Origin: an uncultured Rhodopila sp.
GTDB lineage: Bacteria; Pseudomonadota; Alphaproteobacteria; Acetobacterales; Acetobacteraceae
Direction: 5' to 3'
NCBI GenBank assembly: GCA_903932145.1
Contig: CAIZFE010000015.1
Coordinates: 1-64,000, forward strand
Length of the DNA: 64,000 nt
In this document: piece by piece, positions 1 to 7,887 of the stretch
Numbering within the stretch: the stretch's first letter is position 1
How the letters are laid out: every line of letters starts with the position of its first letter
Made by a program: the position numbers and the translations under genes
The notes under the pieces: generated by a model
The model's database searches: none
Seen by the model: the letters and a program-made list of their open reading frames with translations, nothing else
What the model was told of the DNA's origin: nothing

Positions 1-50
1 AACTGTATCTGAGACCGATCGGGACGCAGCAGACGGATACCTTCACTCAT
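1..50 (-). CDS. Partial CDS start, possibly transposase N-terminus
   Basis: The minus strand carries an ATG at 50-48 preceded by GGAGGC (62-57) at a 6-base spacing, and the frame stays open to the window edge. The visible product is MSEGIRLLRPDRSQIQ, 16 residues. The RLLRPDRSQI string resembles the N-terminus of IS1182-type transposases as I remember them, but 16 residues cannot settle this. The good ribosome binding site argues for a real gene start. The rest lies outside the window. Confidence 0.4.
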   Translation of the reverse strand, partial: MSEGIRLLRPDRSQIQ

Positions 51-694
51 CGAATCGCCTCCGGGCTTTGCAACAGCGAATCGCAAAACCGGAGCGAAGG
101 GAATCCTCAAAATGAACCATGGAAATAACATCCCCGCGGGGATTGGATTACAGCCTCGAAGGCGCACCATCCATGTCTTGGTTTACACTCATGAAAGACG
201 TGGATGCCGACCGGAGCCTGTGCCCGGGCTTGACGGAGTGAGGCCAGCCGGGAGTCGGCATCAAAGTGGATTGGTAAAAGACGAACCTCACATCAGATTG
301 GCAGCGTTTCAGATCGTCAAAATTCGCTTTGTTCGGTCCATGACGGCCGGCCGGATCAAGTCCAAATTCGTGCGGGCAGACGGCGTCCGTGCGGGATGAT
401 TCCGGCCGGATCAGGAAAATCTGAATATTTTTACGACAATATTCGGCCGCGGATGGTGATGTGACTGCATCCGGCCAATGCTCTCTGGCTCAATTCGGGT
501 CGCGACCATTTGGTAAAATAGAGGCCAAATTAGGCGATTTCGGTAGGCTCCGGCTGCGTCACCCGAATGGAAAGACGGCAATGCAGCATTTTCGTCCGAC
601 AATATCGGAATAAATGTTCAATTTGGATTACGAACTAGTGGACAACGCCGAATGAACATCCTATTGGTGCGAAATTCTAACGGAGACTGACGAA
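51..694. other. Long spacer upstream of the MucR-type regulator
   Basis: 644 bases without a convincing gene. Two short open frames (112-399 plus, 411-602 minus) lack ribosome binding sites and have unconvincing arginine/proline-rich or low-complexity translations. The spacer holds a CCCCGCGGGG palindrome near 131-140, an AT-rich dyad at 423-444, two copies of GGCCGGATCA (about 349 and 404), and an AT-rich stretch just before the downstream start. It probably contains the promoters of both flanking genes. Confidence 0.5.
423..444. promoter_or_regulatory. AT-rich dyad, possible regulator site
   Basis: GAATATT and AATATTC form perfect 7-bp inverted arms separated by 8 bases. It lies about 250 bases upstream of the MucR-type gene. 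Ros/MucR proteins are known to bind AT-rich sites and often autoregulate, so this is a candidate site, but no consensus was tested. Confidence 0.25.
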
Positions 695-1126
695 GTGGAA
701 GACCAACTTATAACCCTGACGGCGCAGATCGTATCGGCCCACATTGCCAACAACAATGTTGCCGCTACTCAACTGCCGGCGTTTATCCGGGGCGTGCATC
801 AGGCACTTGCCTCCGTTGGGCAAGCCGAGGCCGAACCGGTCAAGCCGGAACCGTCTGTATCGATCAAGAAGTCAATCTTCCCCGATCATATTCTGTGCCT
901 CGATTGCGGCGGCAGCTTCAAGATGCTGAAGCGCCACATCGGTGCGGATCACGACATGACGCCCGAAGAATATCGTGCGAAATGGGACCTGCCGTCCAAC
1001 TACCCGATGGTTGCACCCGATTATGCCGCGACGCGGTCCGAACTGGCCAAGGCCAGTGGCCTCGGCCGTAAGGTTGAGGTTGTGGCGCCGCCGGCGAAGA
1101 AGCGCGGCCGTCCCCGCAAGAGCTAA
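695..1126 (+). CDS. mucR: Ros/MucR family zinc-finger transcriptional regulator
   Basis: A 143-residue protein of the Ros/MucR family, which in alphaproteobacteria represses or activates surface polysaccharide, motility and cell-cycle genes. The single C2H2 zinc finger is visible: C68 and C71 (LCLDC), then H81 and H86, matching the family spacing CX2CX9HX4H. The following segment (EEYRAKWDLPSNYPMVAPDY) is the conserved MucR core. The C-terminus ends KKRGRPRKS, which has the GRP core of an AT-hook and could add minor-groove binding. The start is GTG at 695, behind GGAG at 682-685. The gene is monocistronic, with a strong terminator directly downstream and a long upstream spacer that may carry autoregulatory sites. 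Confidence 0.9.
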   Translation: MEDQLITLTAQIVSAHIANNNVAATQLPAFIRGVHQALASVGQAEAEPVKPEPSVSIKKSIFPDHILCLDCGGSFKMLKRHIGADHDMTPEEYRAKWDLPSNYPMVAPDYAATRSELAKASGLGRKVEVVAPPAKKRGRPRKS

Positions 1127-1155
1127 AACGAAGCCGACTCGCATCGGTTTTATCC

Positions 1156-1188
1156 AACAGCCCGGCGCAATGCGTCCGGGCTGTTTTG
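1156..1188 (+). terminator. Rho-independent terminator of mucR
   Basis: Perfect 10-bp stem AACAGCCCGG / CCGGGCTGTT with a 10-base loop, followed by TTT. It begins 30 bases after the mucR stop codon. Confidence 0.85.
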
Positions 1189-1270
1189 ATTCAGGACCCT
1201 GGATGGTTCAGGGGGAGGCGTCCGGCGCCGACGCCCCCTTTATCGATCCCCGAAGATATACACTCGTAAT

Positions 1271-2164
1271 TTAGGCCGGAACCGATTGTCGCATACACCA
1301 CGCGGCGATCTGCGCATGCGTCGCGAACCAGCAGCCCCCCTTTCGCTTCATGTGACCGATTAATCTGGCCAGTAACGGCAGCCGGGACCGGTGGCCAATG
1401 ATGTGTGGGTGCATGGTCAGCAGAAACAGGCCGCGTTCGTCCCAGGCGCCGTCGAATTCGGCCGTGAAGATTTCCTCCACCGCGGACGGTGGCGTATAGG
1501 GCCGAAGACCCGAGAATCTCAGCATGTTGAAATACACAGCATCGTCGCGAATCCATTCCGGCGGAAGTTCGATAATGCCGGTGGGGACGCCCTGATCTTC
1601 CAGTTCATAAGGGTCGTCGTCGGCCATCAGGCTGCTGTCGTACAGCAGCTTCATTTCCCGGATAATATCGAGTGTGTTCACCGAGAAATCCCAGCTTGCC
1701 GTGCGGATACCCACCGGTTCGACACCGCTGATCTGCGCAAGTGTATCGCGTGAACGCAGCGTCAGCTCTCGCTCCGCCTCGCGGGGCAGCGCTGTATTGA
1801 CCTCATGTATCCACGAGTGAATGCCGATCTCATGCCCGTCGCCGGCGAGCGAACGCACCTCGTTAGGGTGCAGCAGTGCCGAGACCGCGGGATAGAAGAA
1901 TGTCGCCGGAACGGACTCCCGTTCCAGCAACGACCGGATGCGCGGAATAGCCTGTCGCGCGCCATACTGACCCTGGCTGATCCGCATCGGGCTCGGGTCG
2001 TTGTCGCGCAGCGGAATCGTCTCGTGATCCGCATCGAAACTGATCGCCACGGCACAGCGCGCGCCGTCCGGCCACGCCGCCGGCTTCAGGCTTCGGCCGG
2101 CACGGGCCCGGCCAACCATTGTACGCCAGGTTTGTTCGGGCCACTGCCACGGTTCGATGCTCAT
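1271..2164 (-). CDS. Polysaccharide deacetylase family protein
   Basis: A 297-residue NodB-homology (carbohydrate esterase 4) protein. The metal-binding aspartate motif is seen as SFDADHE (residues 42-48) and the His pair as HSWIH (H116, H120); a third block is GIRTASWDFS near 153, and TMHPHIIGHRSR near 250 fits the last motif. Such enzymes remove N-acetyl or formyl groups from amino sugars, or in the allantoinase/PuuE-like branch act on small cyclic amides. No signal peptide is present, so a cytoplasmic small-molecule substrate is as likely as a glycan. AGGAG precedes the ATG at 2164. It is divergent from the amidase at 2283, and a joint role in amide breakdown is possible but unproven. Confidence 0.8.
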   Translation of the reverse strand: MSIEPWQWPEQTWRTMVGRARAGRSLKPAAWPDGARCAVAISFDADHETIPLRDNDPSPMRISQGQYGARQAIPRIRSLLERESVPATFFYPAVSALLHPNEVRSLAGDGHEIGIHSWIHEVNTALPREAERELTLRSRDTLAQISGVEPVGIRTASWDFSVNTLDIIREMKLLYDSSLMADDDPYELEDQGVPTGIIELPPEWIRDDAVYFNMLRFSGLRPYTPPSAVEEIFTAEFDGAWDERGLFLLTMHPHIIGHRSRLPLLARLIGHMKRKGGCWFATHAQIAAWCMRQSVPA

Positions 2165-2282
2165 GCCGTCTCCTCACTGATATCGGCGCCGGCTGTTTCC
2201 GCCCGGACGCAAAGGACCGGGTATCCATCCGGCGCTGTCGGCGTCATGCTGCACCGAGTTCGCCCTATCGGAAAGAGTACGC

Positions 2283-3713
2283 ATGTCGGATCAAGATGGC
2301 CTTCAGTCGCTGGACCTCACCCGGGCCGCTGACCCAGCGACATGGAGCGCGGAGGAGATGCTGGCGGCCTTCGCCCGCCGCCAGCTCACGCCCGTTGATG
2401 TCTTGCAGGCCGTCACCGAACGAGTGGTTCGGCTGAACCCCGGATTGAATGCTTTCGCGGTGATGAACCCGAACGCGCTTCAGGCCGCCGGGGAGAGCGC
2501 GTCGCGCTGGCAGGCCGGGCGGCCGATTGGGATGCTTGATGGTGTCCCCTGCACGGTGAAGGACCTTGTCGATTTGGGCGGCTTCCCGACAAGGCGCGGC
2601 AGCCGGACCACCTCGACCGACCCGGTGCCCGATGACGCGCCGATGGTGATGGGATTGCGGGCGGCCGGGGCGGTCATTTTGGGTAAAACGACAACCACCG
2701 AATTTGGCTGGAAATCTCCGGGAGATTGTCCCTTGCATGGCATCACCCGGAACCCGTGGAACCAAGCCTACACCACCGGCGGGTCCTCGTCCGGTGCGGG
2801 CGCGGCCGGCGCTGCCGGATTTGGGCCGCTGCATATCGGCACCGACGCCGGCGGATCGGTCCGCATTCCGGCGGCATGGTGCGGATTGGTAGGTCTGAAA
2901 CCCACCTACGGCCGTATCCCGCAATGGCCGGCCAGCGCTTTCGCCAGTGTGTCGTGTGCCGGTCCAATGACCCGCACGGTTCGCGACGCCGCGCTGATGT
3001 TATCCGCGATGGCACGCTGGGATCTGCGCGATCCGTTCTGCCTGCCGGACGATCCGAGGGATTGGACCGACGGAATCGAAGCCGGAGTCGCCGGCATGAC
3101 GATTGGCGTCTTGAACAACCCCGGTTTCGACGCCCCCGTCGATCCGGATGGTATCGCCGCCGTCGAACGTGCCGCGGCGCTGCTGGCCGATGCCGGTGCT
3201 TATGTGGAGCAGGTCGATGCCAACCTTCCGGACACCAGCGCCGTGTTCGGCCGGGTCTGGGGCGCGGCGTTGTCGCGTTTGGTCGCGGGAATGCCGTCGC
3301 AAATGGCGGGACTGCTTGACCCCGGCATCCGCGAGGTCGCCGGGGCTTTAGGCGGCATGACCGCGATCGAATTCATGGACTCCGAGGCCACCCGCGCCAA
3401 TGCCGCGCACGCCATGGCTCGGTTACACCAACGCTACGACCTGGTTCTTTGCCCGACTGTTCCGGCGGGCCCGCCGCTGGCCGACGCCCCGACGCTCGAT
3501 CCCGTCCGAGCGCTCTGGACGCAATGGGCGCCGTGGACCTTCACGTTCAATCTGACGCGGCAGCCGGCGATCTCGGTGCCGATGGGGCGCCGAACGGACG
3601 GGCTGCCGAATTCGGTGCAGATCGCGGCGGCCCAGTTCCGCGACGACCTGGTGCTACGGGCGGCGCGGACGATCGAACTGGCGCAGCCATTCGAGATGGC
3701 GGATTTGGACTGA
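2283..3713 (+). CDS. Amidase signature family enzyme
   Basis: A 476-residue amidase of the Ser-cisSer-Lys class, the usual length for this family. The catalytic lysine sits in VPCTVKDLVD (K93), the glycine/serine box is TTGGSSSG (164-171), and the nucleophile serine is in GTDAGGSVRIP (S192). It hydrolyses an amide to a carboxylate and ammonia, but the substrate cannot be read from the sequence. There is no signal peptide. GatA is unlikely because no gatB or gatC is nearby. The ATG at 2283 has GGAAAGAG upstream. It shares a divergent promoter region with the deacetylase at 2164. Confidence 0.85.
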   Translation: MSDQDGLQSLDLTRAADPATWSAEEMLAAFARRQLTPVDVLQAVTERVVRLNPGLNAFAVMNPNALQAAGESASRWQAGRPIGMLDGVPCTVKDLVDLGGFPTRRGSRTTSTDPVPDDAPMVMGLRAAGAVILGKTTTTEFGWKSPGDCPLHGITRNPWNQAYTTGGSSSGAGAAGAAGFGPLHIGTDAGGSVRIPAAWCGLVGLKPTYGRIPQWPASAFASVSCAGPMTRTVRDAALMLSAMARWDLRDPFCLPDDPRDWTDGIEAGVAGMTIGVLNNPGFDAPVDPDGIAAVERAAALLADAGAYVEQVDANLPDTSAVFGRVWGAALSRLVAGMPSQMAGLLDPGIREVAGALGGMTAIEFMDSEATRANAAHAMARLHQRYDLVLCPTVPAGPPLADAPTLDPVRALWTQWAPWTFTFNLTRQPAISVPMGRRTDGLPNSVQIAAAQFRDDLVLRAARTIELAQPFEMADLD

Positions 3714-3739
3714 TTGGACTTGTGTAACGGCTGGCGGTC

Positions 3740-4546
3740 CTAGATCCGCGCCAGATCGACCGTAACCGTGTGGTCCAGGGGGCCGTGCCCCTCTCCGAAC
3801 CCTGGCGCCGCGGTAATCGCAGCCCGCACGTAAGCCCGGGCACGAATCACCGAGTCGCGGATGCTCAGTCCTTGAGCGAGGCCGGCGGCCACGGCCGATG
3901 CCGTCGTGCAGCCTGTTCCATGGGTATGTCGGGTTTGGATGCGCGGGGCGGAGAACACCTCGATACCGGCTGGTGTCGCCAGCAGATCGACGACTGTGTC
4001 AGACGCCAGGTGGCCGCCCTTCAGCAGCACAGCCGCAACGCCGAGCGATAGAATCGCCGCGGCGGCCACATGCATGTCCGCCTCGGTGCGGATGGATAAG
4101 CCGGTTAAAGCCTCAGCCTCCGGTAGATTGGGCGTGACGACAGCGGCCCGCGGCAGCAGTAACCGCCGTAAAGTGTCCACCGCCGAATCGGCCAACAGAG
4201 CGTGTCCGCCCTTTGCCACCATGACAGGGTCCAGCACCACGGGCACAGCCGGTGCGAAGTCCGTCAAGGCCGAGCGGACGGTTTCGATTGTCGCGGCATC
4301 ACCGAGCATGCCGATTTTGATGACGTCGGCGCCGATGTCGCTCATGACGACATCGATCTGCTGGCGGATGAAATCGGCCGGCACCGGCATCACGCCGAAC
4401 ACGCCCATGGTGTTTTGCGCGGTCAGGGCCGTGATCGCCGTGGCCGCGAACCCACCCAGCGCGGTGATCGCCTTGATATCCGCCTGAATGCCCGCACCGC
4501 CGCCCGAATCCGAACCGGCGATGACCAGTACGCGGCCCTTAATCAT
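3740..4546 (-). CDS. thiD: Hydroxymethylpyrimidine/phosphomethylpyrimidine kinase
   Basis: A 268-residue ThiD, which phosphorylates HMP and HMP-P in thiamine biosynthesis. The N-terminal MIKGRVLVIAGSDSGGGAG matches the ribokinase-fold start of the family, and the C-terminal anion-hole motif THGTGCTTASAVAAG carries the catalytic cysteine/glycine cluster. The open frame extends 50 codons further upstream, but that part overlaps the glmM coding region and is arginine-rich shadow sequence, so ATG at 4546 was chosen. It lies 25 bases after glmM and is probably the last gene of folP-glmM-thiD. The stop is only 26 bases from the convergent amidase stop. Confidence 0.93.
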   Translation of the reverse strand: MIKGRVLVIAGSDSGGGAGIQADIKAITALGGFAATAITALTAQNTMGVFGVMPVPADFIRQQIDVVMSDIGADVIKIGMLGDAATIETVRSALTDFAPAVPVVLDPVMVAKGGHALLADSAVDTLRRLLLPRAAVVTPNLPEAEALTGLSIRTEADMHVAAAAILSLGVAAVLLKGGHLASDTVVDLLATPAGIEVFSAPRIQTRHTHGTGCTTASAVAAGLAQGLSIRDSVIRARAYVRAAITAAPGFGEGHGPLDHTVTVDLARI

Positions 4547-4571
4547 GACATCGCTGCCAGATCGGACGCCA

Positions 4572-5942
4572 TCAGGCCACGGCGTCCCGCACCCGGGTGG
4601 CCGCAGCGATCGTCTCGCACAGCGAATCCACGATTTCCGAAACAACGGCGAGGTCTTCGCCCTCGGCCATGACCCGGACCAACGGTTCGGTGCCACTCTC
4701 TCGGATCAGCACCCGGCCGGTCCCGTTCAACCGAATCTCAGCCGCCCGGATGGCCGTTTGGACGCGGTCTTCGCGCAACGGAGAAATCCCGCTGAACCGG
4801 ACATTTTTCAGCCGCTGGGGCAGGCGTTTGAACACTTGGAGCACTTCCGACGCCGGCCGCTTCTGCTGCACCAGCACCGCCAGCACCTGCAAGGCCGCCA
4901 TCAGCCCGTCGCCGGTGGTGGCGAAATCCGAGAGAATCAGATGGCCGGATTGCTCACCGCCGACATTCAGACCGGCGGCACGCATCTGTTCGGCGACATA
5001 GCGATCACCAACCTTGGTGCGGTGCAAATCCAAACCGAGGTCGCCCAAATGACGCTCTAACCCAAGGTTTGACATGACCGTCGCAACGACGCCGCCGCCG
5101 CGCAGAGTGCCTGCCTGATGCCAGGACTGTGCGATTAGTGCCAGAATTTGATCGCCGTCCACGACTTCCCCGGTTTCGTCCGCGACGATCAGGCGATCCG
5201 CGTCGCCATCCAGTGCGATTCCCAAATGCGCCCCGTGCTCGAGAACCTGAGCGCACAGAAAGGCAGGCACCGTCGAGCCGCAGCCTTTATTAATATTGAA
5301 ACCGTCAGGGGTGACGCCGACGGGGATGACCGTCGCCCCCAACTCCCACAACACCGTCGGTGCGACCTTGTAGGCCGCGCCGTTCGCGCAATCGACGACG
5401 ATGCGCAGCCCGTCCAGCCGTGAACCGCGCGGGAAGCTGGCCTTGGCGACCTCAATATAACGTCCGGCGGCATCCTCGAGCCGGGACGCGCGTCCGAGCA
5501 GATGCGAGTCGGCGAGACGGTCGCCAAAGGCGCTGTCCATCAGCGCCTCAATCTCAAGTTCCACCTGATCCGACAATTTGGTGCCATCGGGGCCGAACAG
5601 CTTGATGCCGTTGTCCTCGTACGAATTGTGCGAGGCGGAGATCATGACGCCGAGATCGGCGCGCAAGGACCGCGTCAGCATCGCCACGGCCGGGGTGGGC
5701 AGCGGTCCCACGAGGGTGACATCCATGCCGGCGCCGATAAAGCCGGCGGTCAGCGCCGGTTCGATCATGTAGCCGGACAGGCGCGTATCCTTACCGATCA
5801 CGACGCGATGGCGGTGATCACCGCGTGTGAATATCAACCCGGCGGCCTGTCCCAGCCGCAAAGCAGTCCCCGCCGTCATCGGGTCAGTATTGGCCTTGCC
5901 CCTAATCCCGTCCGTGCCAAACAGGCGCCGCGTTTTCGTCAT
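4572..5942 (-). CDS. glmM: Phosphoglucosamine mutase
   Basis: A 456-residue GlmM, converting glucosamine-6-phosphate to glucosamine-1-phosphate for UDP-GlcNAc, peptidoglycan and LPS synthesis. The N-terminus [13 protein letters not shown] is diagnostic. The phosphoserine loop is [17 protein letters not shown] (Ser104 is the residue phosphorylated in the family), the metal loop is LDGDADRL near residue 240, and the C-terminal phosphate-binding loop is [15 protein letters not shown]. Length agrees with the family. It follows folP after 84 bases and precedes thiD by 25 bases, an arrangement I recall from related alphaproteobacteria, often behind ftsH, which is absent here. Confidence 0.96.
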   Translation of the reverse strand: MTKTRRLFGTDGIRGKANTDPMTAGTALRLGQAAGLIFTRGDHRHRVVIGKDTRLSGYMIEPALTAGFIGAGMDVTLVGPLPTPAVAMLTRSLRADLGVMISASHNSYEDNGIKLFGPDGTKLSDQVELEIEALMDSAFGDRLADSHLLGRASRLEDAAGRYIEVAKASFPRGSRLDGLRIVVDCANGAAYKVAPTVLWELGATVIPVGVTPDGFNINKGCGSTVPAFLCAQVLEHGAHLGIALDGDADRLIVADETGEVVDGDQILALIAQSWHQAGTLRGGGVVATVMSNLGLERHLGDLGLDLHRTKVGDRYVAEQMRAAGLNVGGEQSGHLILSDFATTGDGLMAALQVLAVLVQQKRPASEVLQVFKRLPQRLKNVRFSGISPLREDRVQTAIRAAEIRLNGTGRVLIRESGTEPLVRVMAEGEDLAVVSEIVDSLCETIAAATRVRDAVA

Positions 5943-6026
5943 CGGTCTGCCTTTGCCATTGTGTCAGTGCCGCTCCGTTCGTACCATGTAATACAACCCA
6001 TGGTAACGGGGAAGCGGGACCGTGCC

Positions 6027-6890
6027 TTATTCGAACAATGCATGCCAAACAACAATTGCTTGCGCGGTTTCCCGAACGTCATGCACGCGTAGGATCGATG
6101 CCCCGTGCAGCACCGCGAACAGACCGGCGGCGAGTGATCCCGGCATACGCCGGTCGGCTTGCGCTTCACCTGTGATATTGCCGATGAACCGCTTGCGCGA
6201 AACACCGGCCAAAATCGGAAAGCCCAGACTGGCGAGCGCGGGCAGTCCGCGCAGCAGGGAAGGGGCGTGCTCCGGCCCCTTGGCGAAACCAATCCCGGGA
6301 TCCAGGGCGATTTGTTCGGGACGAATCCCGGCCTGAATGGCCGCTTCGACCCGCTCCGACAGCTCCGCCCGCACGTCCGCAACAACATCGTCATAGTGTG
6401 CCAGTGTACCCATGGTGGCGGGTGTGCCGCGCATATGCATCAGCACGACCGGAGCGCCGAACCCGGCGACCACCCCCGCCGCGAGGGGATCATGCGCGAG
6501 CCCGGAAACGTCATTCACGATCCGGGCACCTGCTTGCAGGGACATCCGCATCGTCGCTGCGTTGCGTGTATCGACTGACACCAGAACGCCTTGCCGCGCC
6601 AACGCTTCGATCACGGGCAGCACCCGGTCTTGTTCCATTTCGACGGACACCGCGTCAGCACCGGGCCGTGTGCTCTCCCCACCCACGTCAATAATGTCTG
6701 CGCCGTCTTCAACCATCGCGAGACCATGATCGATCGCGGAGCGGGGATCGATACGCCGCCCGCCATCGCTGAAACTATCAGGCGTCACGTTGAGAATGCC
6801 CATGACCCGGGTCCGATCAAGCGTAAGACCGGCCCATTGAGGCCGGGTTCGGATCACGACAGCGGCTTGCAATGCGGGCATGCGAATCAC
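6027..6890 (-). CDS. folP: Dihydropteroate synthase
   Basis: A 287-residue DHPS that condenses p-aminobenzoate with hydroxymethyldihydropterin pyrophosphate in folate synthesis, the sulfonamide target. Visible motifs are MGILNVTPDSFSDGG (30-44), DIIDVGGESTRPGA, SVDTRNA, IVNDVSGL, the late GVSRKRFIG block and the C-terminal LRVHDV. The frame begins with GTG at 6890; an in-frame ATG at 6881 is an alternative and neither has a clear ribosome binding site. It is the first gene of folP-glmM-thiD. Confidence 0.93.
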   Translation of the reverse strand: MIRMPALQAAVVIRTRPQWAGLTLDRTRVMGILNVTPDSFSDGGRRIDPRSAIDHGLAMVEDGADIIDVGGESTRPGADAVSVEMEQDRVLPVIEALARQGVLVSVDTRNAATMRMSLQAGARIVNDVSGLAHDPLAAGVVAGFGAPVVLMHMRGTPATMGTLAHYDDVVADVRAELSERVEAAIQAGIRPEQIALDPGIGFAKGPEHAPSLLRGLPALASLGFPILAGVSRKRFIGNITGEAQADRRMPGSLAAGLFAVLHGASILRVHDVRETAQAIVVWHALFE

Positions 6891-6920
6891 ACTTAAGAAC
6901 GACGGCGGAAAAGATATGTC

Positions 6921-6959
6921 CTGGCGGGAGTCGAGGCCTAAGGCAAACCTCGCCCCCAG
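6921..6959. other. GC-rich hairpin in the folP upstream region
   Basis: CTGG/CGGG/CGAGG pairs with CCTCG/CCC/CCAG around an 11-base loop, giving an interrupted stem. There is no T-run on either side, so a plain terminator is unlikely. It could belong to the folP leader or to a structured RNA read on the plus strand. Confidence 0.3.
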
Positions 6960-7433
6960 TTAGGCTCGTTGCTTCGTTTCAGACCGCGGTCAAGAGGGTG
7001 ACGGACGAATCAGCCTGTGGAGCTAATAAGAATATGCTTCGAGCGTTGGGCCGGCCCACTGCAACTCTCGCTCCTTTGTCCGCGCGCAGAACAAGCAGGT
7101 GCCTTCCGATGCAGCAATGGCTGCTCAGGTAGGGATCATACAAAGATTTTCAGCCACTGTGTCCGGTGAGTGGTGTAGCGTTTCACTGGTGCCAGGATAA
7201 CGGGAACGTAGACGGTACGTGTTAACGATTTGGTAAGCATATTGGGTGTATGACGATACGGTTGACGGCATCGAGGTTTGGTGATGCCAACGACGTCGGG
7301 ATGCACATCACGGGTTAGGAGGCGCGGATGCACCTGACTGCCGGGAGTCAATTAACCGCCAAAAGGCGGATGTCCGAACAGCGGCCCGCACCGGCTATCA
7401 TCCGGCGCGGCACTTTGTTTTGTCTTGATGCTT

Positions 7434-7482
7434 CGATTTTTTCTGATCTGTCGATTTTTCTCAGTCGTGTTACGATTTTTCT
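7434..7482. repeat. Three direct copies of CGATTTTTCT
   Basis: CGATTTTT followed by C/T-CT starts at 7434, 7452 and 7473, with a further CGATTTTT at 7593. The 18- and 21-base spacings are close to two helical turns, so the T-tracts lie on roughly one face. This could be bent DNA or a row of regulator sites upstream of the prkA leader. Confidence 0.55.
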
Positions 7483-7641
7483 TGAATGGCGACGCGGCAA
7501 ATTTCACTATTCCGTGATTAACGGAAATGCGGCGCCTTTGTCGGCTGGCGGGTTCGGCTTCAGCCATCTTCCAAACCATGTAGTTCCGTTCTCGATTTTT
7601 GCGGTTGTCTCTCCCGGTTCTGCCGCACGAGGAGGTGATAT

Positions 7642-7764
7642 ATGATACTTAAAACCAATCTGGCTGGTCTTGGTTTCGGACCGGAGGAAGAAAGATTAAT
7701 GCAAATGACAGCGGTTTATCTGGCAGAGTGCTGGTCGATATCTCGACTGCGAGTGCCAGCATGA
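7642..7764 (+). CDS. Small ORF (40 aa) behind a perfect Shine-Dalgarno
   Basis: ATG at 7642 is preceded by AGGAGGTGAT (7630-7639), complementary to the 3' end of 16S rRNA over ten bases, with 6 bases between GGAGG and the ATG. The 40-residue product starts MILKTNLAGLGFGPEEERLM, carries no recognisable domain and ends with WSISRLRVPA. A second in-frame ATG (7699) follows another GGAGGAAG. The stop overlaps an ATG (ATGA at 7761-7764) that opens a 47-codon frame running 17 bases into prkA. The signal is the ribosome site, not the protein, so this may be a leader peptide for the prkA operon. Confidence 0.4.
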   Translation: MILKTNLAGLGFGPEEERLMQMTAVYLAECWSISRLRVPA

Positions 7765-7887
7765 TGCGAATCGGCGAAAAAATTCACGCGATGAATTCCC
7801 CGTACGCTACGGTTGCACCCATCTTGCATGGATCGGGGCGAACAAACCCCGCTGACCGTGGCACCACCCATAGCACAGGAGCGGCCG

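Larger units (their letters stand above)
6891..7641. other. Long spacer between folP and the prkA operon
   Basis: About 750 bases between divergent units. Short open frames here (for example 6872-7132, 7328-7645 plus and 7352-7579 minus) have no ribosome binding sites and unconvincing translations. The spacer holds a GC-rich hairpin at 6921-6959, an AT-rich 7400-7610 stretch with repeated CGATTTTTCT, and an extended Shine-Dalgarno at its right end. No sigma-54-type (TGGCAC-N5-TTGC) site was recognised although yeaGH in enterobacteria uses one. Confidence 0.5.

Noticed and set aside
112-399. A 95-codon frame in the spacer upstream of mucR.
   Set aside because: There is no ribosome binding site and the translation has no recognisable domain or sensible composition.
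6872-7132. An 86-codon frame containing GCTAATAAGAAT, which recalled a tmRNA tag start.
   Set aside because: The translation does not end in an alanine-rich tag, and no tRNA-like acceptor domain is visible around it.
7140-7641. A search for a sigma-54 or EcfG-type promoter for the prkA operon.
   Set aside because: No TGGCAC-N5-TTGC match was found; a GGAAC at 7202-7206 has no properly spaced CGTT partner.
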